The notes under the pieces are model-generated. The model saw only the letters and a list, made by a program, of their open reading frames with translations, did not search any database and was not told the DNA's origin. The translations under genes and the position numbers were made by a program. A stretch of DNA of 64,000 nucleotides. Origin: Nonomuraea turcica. GTDB lineage: Bacteria > Actinomycetota > Actinomycetes > Streptosporangiales > Streptosporangiaceae. Below, in pieces: positions 1 through 8,334 of the stretch (within the stretch, counting starts at the first letter, position 1; each line of letters opens with the position of its first letter). The stretch is from contig NZ_JAUZQF010000017.1 in assembly GCF_030718205.1 (NCBI RefSeq), forward strand, positions 247,287 through 311,286, in the 5' to 3' direction.

Positions 1-31
1 TCGCCCTCGACTGGGAAGGAGGTGACGGGGC

Positions 32-1795
32 GTGGCAGCTCGCGATGATGCTGAGGCTCGAGCCGCGCAGCGCGAACGGGAGGTCGCTGATCTTTCAACA
101 CAGGTCTCCTTCCTCCAGGAGGAGATCACCGCGCTGAGGCGGAAGCTGGCCGAGTCACCCCGTCAGGCCAGGGTCCTCGAAGAACGTCTCCATGAGGCAC
201 AGGCGAACCTCGCGGCCGTGACCGGCCAGAACGAACGCCTGGTGGCCACACTCAAGGAGGCCAGGGACCAAATCGTCGCTCTCAAGGAGGAGGTCGACCG
301 GCTGGCGCAGCCGCCATCCGGCTTCGGCACCTTCCTCGAGGCCAGAGAAGACGGCACGATCGAGGTGTTCACCGGCGGCCGCAAGCTGCGGGTGAACGTC
401 AGCCCCGCCGTCGACATCGACTCGCTGCGGCGTGGCCAGGAGGTCATGCTCAACGAGGCGCTCAACGTGGTCGAAGCACTCGGCTACGAAGAGGTCGGCG
501 AGATCGTGATGCTCAAAGAACTGCTCGACGAGGGCAAGCGGGCCCTGGTCATCTCGCACGCCGACGAAGAGCGTGTCGTGCGTCTGGCCGAATCGCTGGT
601 CGGCCAGCCCATCAGGGCCGGCGACTCGCTCCTGCTCGAACCTCGCTCCGGCTACGTCTACGAGCGCATACCCAAGTCCGAAGTCGAAGAGCTCGTGCTC
701 GAAGAGGTCCCCGACATCTCCTACGAGGAGATCGGCGGCCTCACCAGGCAGATCGAGCAGATCAGGGACGCCATCGAGCTGCCCTACCTGCACGCCGACC
801 TGTTCCGCGAGCACAAGCTGCGGCCCCCCAAGGGCGTGCTGCTTTACGGCCCGCCCGGCTGCGGCAAGACGCTCATCGCCAAGGCCGTCGCCAACTCCCT
901 GGCCAAGCAGGTCGCGGAGAAGACCGGCCAATCAGGCAAGAGCTTCTTCCTCAACATCAAGGGCCCGGAGCTGCTCAACAAGTACGTCGGCGAGACCGAG
1001 CGGCACATCCGCCTGGTCTTCCAGCGGGCCCGTGAGAAGGCCTCAGAGGGCACCCCGGTGATCGTGTTCTTCGACGAGATGGACTCGATCTTCCGCACCC
1101 GCGGCTCCGGCGTGTCGTCCGACGTGGAAAACACCATCGTCCCCCAGCTGCTGTCGGAGATCGACGGCGTCGAGGGCCTGGAGAACGTCATCGTCATCGG
1201 CGCCTCCAACCGCGAGGACATGATCGACCCGGCGATCCTGCGGCCCGGCCGCCTGGACGTCAAGATCAAGATCGAGCGGCCGGACGCCGAGGCGGCCAAG
1301 GACATCTTCTCCAAGTACCTGGTCGCCGACCTGCCGCTGCACCCCGAAGACCTCTCGGAGCACAGCGGGTCCCGCGAGGCCACGATCAGCGGCATGATCC
1401 AGAGCGTCGTCGAGCGGATGTACACCGAGAGCGAGGAAAACCGCTTCCTCGAGGTGACCTACGCCAACGGCGACAAGGAAGTCCTCTACTTCAAGGACTT
1501 CAACTCCGGAGCGATGATCCAGAACATCGTCGACCGGGGCAAGAAGATGGCCATCAAGCAGTTCCTCGAAAGCGGCCAGAAGGGCCTGCGGGTGCAGCAC
1601 CTGCTCACGGCCTGCGTGGACGAGTTCTCCGAGAACGAGGACCTGCCCAACACCACCAACCCCGACGACTGGGCCCGCATCTCCGGCAAGAAGGGCGAGC
1701 GGATCGTCTACATCCGCACGCTCGTCTCCGGCAAGCAGGGCACCGAGGCCGGCCGTTCCATCGACACCGTCGCCAACACCGGTCAATACCTGTAA
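32..1795 (+). CDS. arc: Proteasome-associated AAA+ ATPase (Arc/Mpa)
   Basis: Hexameric ATPase that recognises pupylated proteins, unfolds them and threads them into the 20S proteasome. The 587-residue product has an N-terminal coiled coil (about residues 2-92), OB-fold region (about 95-235) and AAA+ domain. Walker A GPPGCGKT lies near residue 274, Walker B VIVFFDE near 346, and GASNRED and RPGRLD motifs follow. The C-terminus ends in QYL, the tail known to dock into the proteasome alpha ring and open its gate. The GTG start at 32 is preceded by a strong GGAAGGAGGTGA ribosome site at 14-25. First gene of the Pup-proteasome locus and followed by a strong terminator. Length and motifs match the family, with nothing missing. 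Confidence 0.97.
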   Translation: MAARDDAEARAAQREREVADLSTQVSFLQEEITALRRKLAESPRQARVLEERLHEAQANLAAVTGQNERLVATLKEARDQIVALKEEVDRLAQPPSGFGTFLEAREDGTIEVFTGGRKLRVNVSPAVDIDSLRRGQEVMLNEALNVVEALGYEEVGEIVMLKELLDEGKRALVISHADEERVVRLAESLVGQPIRAGDSLLLEPRSGYVYERIPKSEVEELVLEEVPDISYEEIGGLTRQIEQIRDAIELPYLHADLFREHKLRPPKGVLLYGPPGCGKTLIAKAVANSLAKQVAEKTGQSGKSFFLNIKGPELLNKYVGETERHIRLVFQRAREKASEGTPVIVFFDEMDSIFRTRGSGVSSDVENTIVPQLLSEIDGVEGLENVIVIGASNREDMIDPAILRPGRLDVKIKIERPDAEAAKDIFSKYLVADLPLHPEDLSEHSGSREATISGMIQSVVERMYTESEENRFLEVTYANGDKEVLYFKDFNSGAMIQNIVDRGKKMAIKQFLESGQKGLRVQHLLTACVDEFSENEDLPNTTNPDDWARISGKKGERIVYIRTLVSGKQGTEAGRSIDTVANTGQYL

Positions 1796-1798
1796 CAC

Positions 1799-1842
1799 CA
1801 CACGAGAGCGGGAGGGCCGGGCGGCCCTCCCGCTCTCGTGTG
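1799..1842 (+). terminator. Intrinsic terminator of arc
   Basis: A perfect 20-bp GC-rich stem (1799-1818 pairing with 1823-1842) with a GGGC loop starts four bases after the arc stop codon. There is no U tract, which is common for actinobacterial terminators. It separates arc from the decayed gene downstream. Confidence 0.9.
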
Positions 1843-1865
1843 CCCCACGGCCGTCCCGACCCGGC

Positions 1866-2654
1866 GACCGCGCCTGACCGCCGGCACCCCGCCTACCGGC
1901 CCACGCCTGTTCACACCCTGCCCCGGCCTGACGGGCACGCAGGCCGTGCACGTCAAGGACGAGAGCGGCCGCCTGGGGGACGGCAGCTTCACAAGCGCTT
2001 GGCGGCGCCTACTCCGGTTACCTGCCCGCCCATCGGCCCGGCCGCGTCCCGATCGTCTGCGCCGGCGCCGGCAACCATGGGATCTCCGTCGTTTCCGTCG
2101 CCTCCGGCGCGCGCGAGCCCGGCGCGCCGTGCGCCGTCTACGTCAGCCAGGGCGTCCCCAAGGCGTTCGCGCCGAGCTGCGCGCGCTCGGGGGTGCGGCG
2201 CGACGGCGACGACTACGGGGCCGCCATGGCCGCCCGGGTAGCGGGCCGCGCACGAGCGCGCGGGTGGCGGCTCGTCGCCGACAGCTCGTGGGAGGGCCAC
2301 ACCGAGGTGCCGCTGGACGTCATGCGCGGCCACACGGTCCTGTTCGACGAACTCGCCGTCGCGCACCTGCTCCGCTCCGACGCCATCGTCGCCGGCGGCC
2401 ACGATCACCGATCGCCGCCTCCGTCGTGCACCGGCAGGACCCTGGCGAGCCAGGCACCGCCTCCTGACGCGCCTCGCCGACCTCACCATCACTGACGGCC
2501 AGGCCGAGGCGGCCGCCCGGCGGCCGCCGGCCACGGCGCCGGCGGAGCCGCAGGCCTGCTCGCCCTCATCCCTTCAGGTCGCACCGCTCTCGGCCTCGGC
2601 TCTGCCTCGCGCGTGTTGCTCCTGGGAACAGAGGGGCGAATGGAACCAAAGTGA
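1866..2654 (+). pseudogene. Decayed diaminopropionate ammonia-lyase-like PLP enzyme
   Basis: Three reading frames together spell pieces of a PLP-dependent lyase of the DpaL/threonine-synthase fold. The first frame gives YRPTPVHTLP, the second VKDESGRLGDGSF (the PLP-lysine region, with the usual SFK reading SFT). The third gives IVCAGAGNHG, then RRDGDDYGAAMAARV and SSWEGHTEVPLDVMRGHT. The end of the gene survives near 2530-2654 as AGGAAGLLALIP and SRVLLLGTEG before a TGA at 2652-2654. At least two frameshifts and an internal deletion after about 2400 leave roughly 790 bases against about 1,100 or more for intact homologues. The active-site lysine appears lost. The family call rests on remembered conserved blocks. 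Confidence 0.75.
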
Positions 2655-2676
2655 CCTTATTTCCGTCAAAGATGGC

Positions 2677-3819
2677 GTGCATTCCCCCAACCGGCCCAAA
2701 CACGCTCGGGAGGACGGCCGGTTGGCCGAACTCGACCTCCTGCGCTTCATCGCCGCCCTGGCCGTCGTCGCCTTCCACTACCTGGTCGCCTTCGCCTCCG
2801 TCTGGGGCGACCGGCCCGCCGAGCTGTTCCCCGCGCTCGCGCCGTTCGCCGGGCTCGGCATCCTCGGCGTCGAACTGTTCTTCATCATCAGCGGGTTCGT
2901 CATCCTCATGACCGTCTGGGGGCGCGGCCTGGGTGCGTTCGTCCGCTCCCGGCTCGTCCGCCTCTACCCGGCGTACTGGCTCAGCCTCGGCGCCGTCGCC
3001 GCCCTCTACGGGCTCACCGGCGTCAAAGTGCTCGACCCAAAACTTTCCCCAGGCGAATACCTGGTGAACGCCACCATGTTCCAGCGGTTGTTCAAGATCA
3101 CCGATGCCAGCGGCGTCTACTGGTCGCTGTGGGCCGAACTCCGCTTCTACCTGCTGATGGCGATCCTCGTGATCATCGGCGTCACGTACGGGCGCGTCCT
3201 GGCCTTCGCCGGCCTCTGGCTGGCCGCCGCCCTGGCGGTCAAAGTGCTCGGGCACGCCGGGATTCTCGACAATCCGGTCCTCGACGAGATCGTCATGCCC
3301 GACTACGCCCCCTACTTCGTCGCCGGTATGAGCCTGTACCTCATCCGCCAACACGGCAGCTCCTGGCTGCCCTGGCTCTACGTCGCCGCCGCCTACGGCA
3401 TGTCGATCGACTCCGCGCTCGCCCGCGTCCACCGGCGCATCGACGCCGCCGGGTTCAAGAACATGCCCGTCACCGACACCAGCGTCATCATCACCATCAC
3501 CGTGATCTTCGTGGTGATGGCGCTCGCGGCGCTCGGCTTCCTACGCCTCAAACCCTCCAAAACGCTCACCGCGCTCGGAGGCACCACATACCCTCTTTAC
3601 CTGTTCCATGGGGTCGTCGCCGCCGTCCTCATTCCCGCGCTCACCGGCGACCTGCCCCCCTGGGCGGTCGCCGTCATCGCCACGCTGACGGCCATCCTGC
3701 TGTCGTACCTGGTCTACTCCTTTGCCGAACGCCCCATCCAGCGGCTTCTCAAGCCCCGCAGACCCACACAAACCCCAACAGCTCCGGTCGTACAGGTGGA
3801 AAAGGCGTCGGTGCCATAA
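2677..3819 (+). CDS. Acyltransferase family 3 (OafA/YrhL-like) membrane protein
   Basis: Integral-membrane acyltransferase of about 380 residues, predicted to O-acylate a cell-surface glycan or lipid. The substrate cannot be read from sequence. The N-terminal block ELDLLRFIAALAVVAFHY carries the conserved Arg and His of the family in the first helix. VELFFIISGFVI and the R-LYPAYW block follow, then a series of hydrophobic helices. The C-terminal tail is short and polar. The GTG start at 2677 has no convincing ribosome site, and TTG 2722, just before the conserved block, is an alternative. The gene sits between the decayed lyase and dop, so it is an insert in the usual arc-dop neighbourhood and has no obvious link to pupylation. 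Confidence 0.88.
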   Translation: MHSPNRPKHAREDGRLAELDLLRFIAALAVVAFHYLVAFASVWGDRPAELFPALAPFAGLGILGVELFFIISGFVILMTVWGRGLGAFVRSRLVRLYPAYWLSLGAVAALYGLTGVKVLDPKLSPGEYLVNATMFQRLFKITDASGVYWSLWAELRFYLLMAILVIIGVTYGRVLAFAGLWLAAALAVKVLGHAGILDNPVLDEIVMPDYAPYFVAGMSLYLIRQHGSSWLPWLYVAAAYGMSIDSALARVHRRIDAAGFKNMPVTDTSVIITITVIFVVMALAALGFLRLKPSKTLTALGGTTYPLYLFHGVVAAVLIPALTGDLPPWAVAVIATLTAILLSYLVYSFAERPIQRLLKPRRPTQTPTAPVVQVEKASVP

Positions 3820-3838
3820 CTCTGTGACCCTGGGGCAC

Positions 3839-3867
3839 TGTGAAGGGCATAGGCTCGGGCATATAAA
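3839..3867 (+). promoter_or_regulatory. Candidate dop promoter
   Basis: TGTGAA at 3839-3844 and TATAAA at 3862-3867 are 17 bases apart, 38 bases upstream of the dop start. The -10 box is good, the -35 box poor. Assigned by eye only. Confidence 0.35.
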
Positions 3868-3905
3868 CGGCGGATAGACAGATCCGGACGAACAGAGGGT
3901 GTTGC

Positions 3906-5420
3906 ATGACGGTGCGTCGGGTGATGGGCATCGAGACCGAGTACGGCATCTCCGTACCCGGCCAGCCAGGCGCCAACGCGATGGTGACCTCCTCACAGGT
4001 CGTGAACGCCTACCTGGCCGCCTCGGCGGCCCGCGCGCGCAGGGCACGATGGGACTTCGAAGAAGAAAACCCGCTGCGCGACGCGCGCGGTTTCGACCTC
4101 GCCAGAGAGGTCGCCGACCCCACCCAGCTCACCGACGAAGACCTCGGGCTGGCCAACGTCATCCTCACCAACGGCGCCCGGCTCTACGTCGACCACGCCC
4201 ACCCCGAATACTCCTCGCCCGAATGCACCAACCCCCGGGCCGCCGTCCTCTGGGACAAGGCCGGAGAACGCGTCATGTACGACGCCGCCACCCGCGCCTC
4301 CGCCATCCCCTCCAACGCGCCCATCCAGCTCTACAAGAACAACACCGACGCCAAAGGCGCCTCCTACGGCTGCCACGAGAACTACCTCATGCGGCGCGCC
4401 ACCCCCTTCGCCGACATCGTCCGCCACCTCACCCCCTTCTTCGTCTCCCGCCAAGTCGTCGTCGGCGCCGGCAAAGTCGGCATCGGCCAGGACTCCCGCG
4501 GCGAAGGCTTCCAGATCAGCCAGCGCGCCGACTTCTTCGAAGTCGAAGTCGGCCTCGAGACCACGCTCAAGCGGCCCATCATCAACACCCGCGACGAGCC
4601 CCACGCCGACCCCGAGAAATACCGGCGACTCCACGTGATCATCGGCGACGCCAACATGTCGGAGATCTCCACCTACCTCAAGCTCGGCTCCACCGCGCTC
4701 GTGCTGGCAATGATCGAAGAAGGCTTCCTCACCCGCGACCTGGCTGTTGAAAGCCCCGTACAGGCGCTCCGGGCCGTCTCCCACGACCCCAGCTGCAAGT
4801 ACGAGATCCCCATGCGCGACGGACGCAAGCTCACCGCCATCCAGCTCCAGATGGAATACCTCGAGCAGGCCCGCAAATACGTCGAAGAACGCGGCACCGC
4901 CCAAGACGAGATGAACAAGGACATCCTCGACCGCTGGGAATCCGTCCTCACCCGCCTCGCCGAAGACCCCATGCAGCTCTCCCGCGAGCTCGACTGGGTC
5001 GCCAAACTCGAACTCCTCGAGGGCTACCGCAGCCGCGACGGCCTCGCCTGGTCCCACCCCAGACTCCAGCTCGTCGACCTCCAATACTCCGACATCCGGC
5101 CCGAGCGCGGCCTCTACAACCGGCTCGTCGCCCGCGGCCGCATGCAGCGCCTCGTCACCGAAGACGAAGTCCAGCGGGCCGTGGAAAGTCCCCCGAACGA
5201 CACCCGCGCCTACTTCCGCGGCCGGTGCCTGAGCCAATACAGCGAATCCGTCGCCGCCGCCTCCTGGGACTCCGTCATCTTCGACATCCCTGGCCGCGAA
5301 TCGCTGCAGCGGGTGCCGACCTTGGAGCCCCTGCGGGGCACCAAGGCCCACGTGGGTGAGCTGTTCGACCGGTGCAGGACCGCCGCGGACCTCGTCGCGG
5401 CACTCACCGGCGGAGACTGA
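3906..5420 (+). CDS. dop: Depupylase / Pup deamidase Dop
   Basis: Carboxylate-amine-ligase-like enzyme that removes Pup from substrates, and in species with a Gln-ended Pup also deamidates that residue. The 504-residue product opens with MGIETEYG, the glutamine-synthetase-like ATP/Mg loop. It keeps NGARLYVDHAHPEYSSPE, where Asp96 corresponds to the essential catalytic Asp of Dop. The stretch between residues about 38 and 80 contains the Dop-specific loop that PafA lacks. ATG 3906 lies seven bases after GAGGG. Pup here ends in Glu, so depupylation is the expected main role. pafA at 15327 is a paralogue sharing the NNTD, SYGCHENY and RPIINTRDEPH blocks. Confidence 0.96.
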   Translation: MTVRRVMGIETEYGISVPGQPGANAMVTSSQVVNAYLAASAARARRARWDFEEENPLRDARGFDLAREVADPTQLTDEDLGLANVILTNGARLYVDHAHPEYSSPECTNPRAAVLWDKAGERVMYDAATRASAIPSNAPIQLYKNNTDAKGASYGCHENYLMRRATPFADIVRHLTPFFVSRQVVVGAGKVGIGQDSRGEGFQISQRADFFEVEVGLETTLKRPIINTRDEPHADPEKYRRLHVIIGDANMSEISTYLKLGSTALVLAMIEEGFLTRDLAVESPVQALRAVSHDPSCKYEIPMRDGRKLTAIQLQMEYLEQARKYVEERGTAQDEMNKDILDRWESVLTRLAEDPMQLSRELDWVAKLELLEGYRSRDGLAWSHPRLQLVDLQYSDIRPERGLYNRLVARGRMQRLVTEDEVQRAVESPPNDTRAYFRGRCLSQYSESVAAASWDSVIFDIPGRESLQRVPTLEPLRGTKAHVGELFDRCRTAADLVAALTGGD

Positions 5421-5423
5421 CCC

Positions 5424-5831
5424 TTACAGCAGCAGGCCGATCCCCAGCGTCAGCGTGCCCGCCGCCAGGCACGCGCCGCCGGCGAACGTCAGCCAGATCA
5501 GCCTGCTCGGCTTCGTGTCGCTCGGGCGCACCACCGACAGGAAGAAACCCAGCGGCATCAAGATGGGCGCTGCCACGATCAGCGTGCGCGTCAGCGCCTT
5601 CACGCCCTCGGGCAGGCTCGCCAGGTCCACGTACAGCATCGCCACCAGGCTGAACAGGACCAGGACGCCCGCATGCGCGTGGCCGGCCCGCCACAGGCCG
5701 CGGCGGACCGGGTTGTCCAGGTAGCCCGGGACGTTGCGCATGAGGAACTTCAGGAGCGTGACGCCGCCGAAGGCCACGCCCGGGACTGTGATGAGGAGCA
5801 CACCTGCGGTGCTCAGGGACGAAGGGGACAT
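5424..5831 (-). CDS. Four-helix membrane protein, unknown function
   Basis: I do not recognise this 135-residue protein. It has four hydrophobic segments: about residues 8-28, 53-70, 82-102 and 114-134. A short charged loop (MRNVPGYLDNPVRRGLWRAGHAHAG) sits before the second helix and carries two His. The ATG at 5831 is preceded by AAGGAGG, so the start is firm. It runs convergently to dop with three bases between the two genes, and divergently from pup. A GATAG/CTATC inverted repeat lies upstream. No catalytic motif is visible, and a link to pupylation is not implied by more than location. Confidence 0.8.
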   Translation of the reverse strand: MSPSSLSTAGVLLITVPGVAFGGVTLLKFLMRNVPGYLDNPVRRGLWRAGHAHAGVLVLFSLVAMLYVDLASLPEGVKALTRTLIVAAPILMPLGFFLSVVRPSDTKPSRLIWLTFAGGACLAAGTLTLGIGLLL

Positions 5832-5866
5832 CTCAACCTCCTTGTGGGTACGGCATCCCAGTATTG

Positions 5867-5881
5867 GATAGGAGGACTATC
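5867..5881. promoter_or_regulatory. Inverted repeat between the 4-TM gene and pup
   Basis: GATAG-GAGGA-CTATC, perfect 5-bp arms, in an AT-richer patch 36 bases upstream of the minus-strand gene and 97 bases upstream of pup. It could be an operator for either gene. Short enough to be chance. Confidence 0.3.
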
Positions 5882-5977
5882 TAGTCAAGCTCGCAAGATC
5901 GCTGGGCGATCGGCGCGAAATGTCGGCTGGTTCGGGGAAGATATGCCTAGAGGCAGTCCCCCAAGTGGAGGTAGGAC

Positions 5978-6187
5978 ATGGCTACCAAGGACACCGGCGG
6001 TCAGAAGCAGACCGGGAAGCGTGAGGCCGAGGTCGAGGAGACCCAGGCTGCGGAGGCGTCTGACGTTCAGGAGCGGCAGGAGAAGCTCACTGACGATGTC
6101 GACGCGATTCTGGACGAAATAGACGAAGTTCTCGAAGAGAACGCAGAGGAATTTGTGCGCTCTTACGTCCAAAAGGGCGGAGAGTAG
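5978..6187 (+). CDS. pup: Prokaryotic ubiquitin-like protein Pup, ending in Gly-Gly-Glu
   Basis: Small disordered protein modifier that PafA attaches through its C-terminal glutamate to substrate lysines, marking them for Arc and the proteasome. The 69-residue product has the typical acidic make-up: a flexible Lys/Glu-rich N-half and a coiled-coil-forming C-half (VDAILDEIDEVLEENAEEFV). It ends YVQKGGE. The last codon is GAG, so the modifier is encoded in its ligation-ready Glu form rather than the commoner GGQ form. GGAGG lies about eight bases before ATG 5978. It is followed 32 bases later by the endonuclease VII gene, but prcBA is 6.5 kb away. Confidence 0.97.
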   Translation: MATKDTGGQKQTGKREAEVEETQAAEASDVQERQEKLTDDVDAILDEIDEVLEENAEEFVRSYVQKGGE

Positions 6188-6219
6188 GGCAAAACGGACA
6201 CACGAAAGGGGTAAATCGG

Positions 6220-7221
6220 GTGGAAACGCCGGACGGATCTAAGTGGTGCCCGGACTGTGGGGAGACCAAGGAGGTCTCTGAGTTCGGGCGCAATAAGCGT
6301 ATGGCTGATGGGCTTGCGCGCTATTGCAAGGTCTGCTTCAGGAGGCGTTCCACTCAGAGTTACCGCAAGCGCATGGGTGAGCAAGGGAAAACCGTGCGCG
6401 ATCGGGTTCAGGTTCCTGATGGGCATAAGTACTGCGCCCGATGCGCGGAGATAAAGCCCAAGGCCGAGTTCGGCAGCAATAGGGCTAGCAAGGATGGGGT
6501 GACCACCTACTGCAAGCCGTGTCATGCTGTCGTGACTCGCGAGAACAAGGTCAAGAAATACGGCAGTGAGCGGAACTATCTGCTCCAATACCGTTACGGC
6601 ATCACCGAGGACGACTTTGAGCGCATGCTCGCCCAGCAGGGCGGGCTCTGCGCCATCTGCCGGGCCGTGCCGGGCACGTTCGTCGACCACAGTCACGCGA
6701 CCGGGCAGGTCCGGGGCGTTCTCTGTTTCAACTGCAACAACGGGCTCGGCCACTTCGGCGACAACACGGTGCTGCTGGAGTTGGCCGCGCTCTATCTGGA
6801 CGGGGAGGTTCTCTGGCCGGATTTCGTCATTCTGCCGGAGCAGCGTGACGGCGGTTCTGTGGCGCGGACGCGGACTTATCACCTGTCGCAGCGTTATCGG
6901 ATGCGGCATGAGGATGTCGAGAAGATGGTCGCGGCGCAGCACGGGTTGTGTGTGGTGTGCTGGGATCGGCCGCCGGAGCATGTGGACCATAGTCATCGGA
7001 CCGGTGATGTGCGGCATGCGTTGTGTTTGCCGTGCAATACCGGGATCGGGCAGTTCAGGGATGATCCGGCGGTGGTGCGGCGGGCGCTTTCGTATGTCGA
7101 GGCGGTCTCGCCGGATGATTTCGAGGAGGTGGCGGTCTCCGAGGAGGAGTTGGCGGAGTTGTTCCGGGCGGAGGAGGAGCTTCGTGCTGATTTCTACTCC
7201 CGGGCGACCCGGGTGGGTTGA
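6220..7221 (+). CDS. Double-domain recombination endonuclease VII-like HNH nuclease
   Basis: Predicted nuclease of 333 residues with two tandem endonuclease VII (HNH, treble-clef) units. The first reads YGITEDDFERML, CAICRA, VDHSHATG and VRGVLCFNCNNGLGHF. The second reads YRMRHEDVEKMV, CVVCWD, VDHSHRTG and VRHALCLPCNTGIGQF. Each keeps the CxxC pairs, the DHSH catalytic block and the N-G-G motif. Two zinc-ribbon-like CPDCGETK..CKVC and CARCAEIK..CKPC modules precede them. GTG 6220 follows GAAAGGGG by eight bases. The gene lies directly after pup on the same strand. Endonuclease-VII-type genes beside pup are known from other actinobacteria as far as I recall. The role there is undefined, though a DNA-repair link would fit the nearby dinB and pafBC. 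Confidence 0.88.
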   Translation: METPDGSKWCPDCGETKEVSEFGRNKRMADGLARYCKVCFRRRSTQSYRKRMGEQGKTVRDRVQVPDGHKYCARCAEIKPKAEFGSNRASKDGVTTYCKPCHAVVTRENKVKKYGSERNYLLQYRYGITEDDFERMLAQQGGLCAICRAVPGTFVDHSHATGQVRGVLCFNCNNGLGHFGDNTVLLELAALYLDGEVLWPDFVILPEQRDGGSVARTRTYHLSQRYRMRHEDVEKMVAAQHGLCVVCWDRPPEHVDHSHRTGDVRHALCLPCNTGIGQFRDDPAVVRRALSYVEAVSPDDFEEVAVSEEELAELFRAEEELRADFYSRATRVG

Positions 7222-7227
7222 GCCCGG

Positions 7228-8286
7228 TTATTTCTCCGGCATGGTGTAGTCGACTCCTACGCCGAGGAGGCGTACGGGGCGGTTGAGGTCGAAGCGGCCG
7301 AGGATGGCGACTGCCGTGCGGGACAGGGTGTCCGGGTCGGTGGTGGGGGTGGGGAGCTTCGACTGGCGGGTGCGGGTGAGGAACGGGCTGAAGCGGACCT
7401 TGACGGAGACGCGGATCACTTCGCGGCCTGCGGTGGCGGCGTCGTGGGCGACCTGTTCGGCGAGGGCGGCGACGTGGCGGGTGATCTCGGCCGGGTCGGT
7501 GAGGTCGTGGGGGAAAGTGGTTTCGCGGCTGTGGCCGCGGGCGATCCAGGGTGTGGTGACGACTTCGGCTTCGCCTTTGCCGAGGGCGAGGTAGCGCAGC
7601 CAGGGGCCGTTGGTGGGGCCGAAGACGCGGGCGAGTGCGGCGGGGTCGGCGGCGGCGAGGTCGGCGACGGTGTGCAGGCCGAGGGCGGCGAGTTTCTTGG
7701 AGATTTTGGCGCCGATGCCCCAGAGGGCGTCGGTGGGGCGGGCGTACATGGTCTCGGCCCAGTTGTCGCTGGTGAGGCGGTAGATCCCGGCGGGTTTGGC
7801 GAAGCCGGAGGCGAGTTTGGCCTGGTTTTTGTTGTCGCCGATGCCGACGGAGCAGGACAGGTCGGTGCGGGCGCGCACGGCGTGCTGGAGGTCGGCGGCG
7901 AGGGCTTCGGGGTCGTCGGTGGCGGCGCCGATGAAGGCTTCGTCCCAGCCCCAGACTTCGACGCGGACGGGGAATTCGCGGAGCACGGCCATGACGCGTG
8001 CTGAGGCTGCTTCGTAGGCGGGTGGGTCGCTGGGGAGGAAGATCGCGTCGGGGCAGCGTCTGAGGGCGGTGCGCAGTGGCATGCCGGAGTGGATGCCGTG
8101 TTCGCGGGCTTCGTAGGTGGCGGTGGCGGCGACGGTGCGGGGTTGGGTGGGGTCGCCGCTGCCGCCGACGACGACGGGTTTGCCGCGGAGTTCGGGGTGG
8201 CGGAGGATTTCGACGGCGGCGATGAACTGGTCGAGGTCGACGTGCAGGATCCAGTCCCTGGCGGGGCTGGATGGCCTGGTGGTCAT
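7228..8286 (-). CDS. dinB: Y-family DNA polymerase (DinB/Pol IV)
   Basis: Error-prone translesion polymerase of 352 residues. The palm motif HVDLDQFIAAVE holds the first catalytic Asp. The second motif reads VWGWDEAF, keeping the Asp-Glu pair of the usual SIDEA block but with unusual flanking residues. CSVGIGDNKNQAKLASGFAKP and a helix-hairpin-helix (IGAKISKKLAALGLHTVADL) follow, then the little-finger domain. The C-terminus ends at DYTMPEK with no recognisable beta-clamp-binding peptide. It therefore resembles the short DinB2-type enzymes of mycobacteria more than clamp-bound Pol IV. It converges on the endonuclease VII gene with six bases between stop codons. Confidence 0.93.
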   Translation of the reverse strand: MTTRPSSPARDWILHVDLDQFIAAVEILRHPELRGKPVVVGGSGDPTQPRTVAATATYEAREHGIHSGMPLRTALRRCPDAIFLPSDPPAYEAASARVMAVLREFPVRVEVWGWDEAFIGAATDDPEALAADLQHAVRARTDLSCSVGIGDNKNQAKLASGFAKPAGIYRLTSDNWAETMYARPTDALWGIGAKISKKLAALGLHTVADLAAADPAALARVFGPTNGPWLRYLALGKGEAEVVTTPWIARGHSRETTFPHDLTDPAEITRHVAALAEQVAHDAATAGREVIRVSVKVRFSPFLTRTRQSKLPTPTTDPDTLSRTAVAILGRFDLNRPVRLLGVGVDYTMPEK

Positions 8287-8305
8287 GCTGTCCAGTATGG
8301 CCGGT

Positions 8306-8324
8306 GCGGGGCGGAGGGCCCCGC
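8306..8324 (-). terminator. Terminator of the sugar ABC operon
   Basis: A 7-bp GC-only stem (GCGGGGC/GCCCCGC, loop of five) lies ten bases beyond the stop of the ATPase gene and just before dinB on the minus strand. No U tract. Confidence 0.5.
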
Positions 8325-8334
8325 TGCGCCGTTT

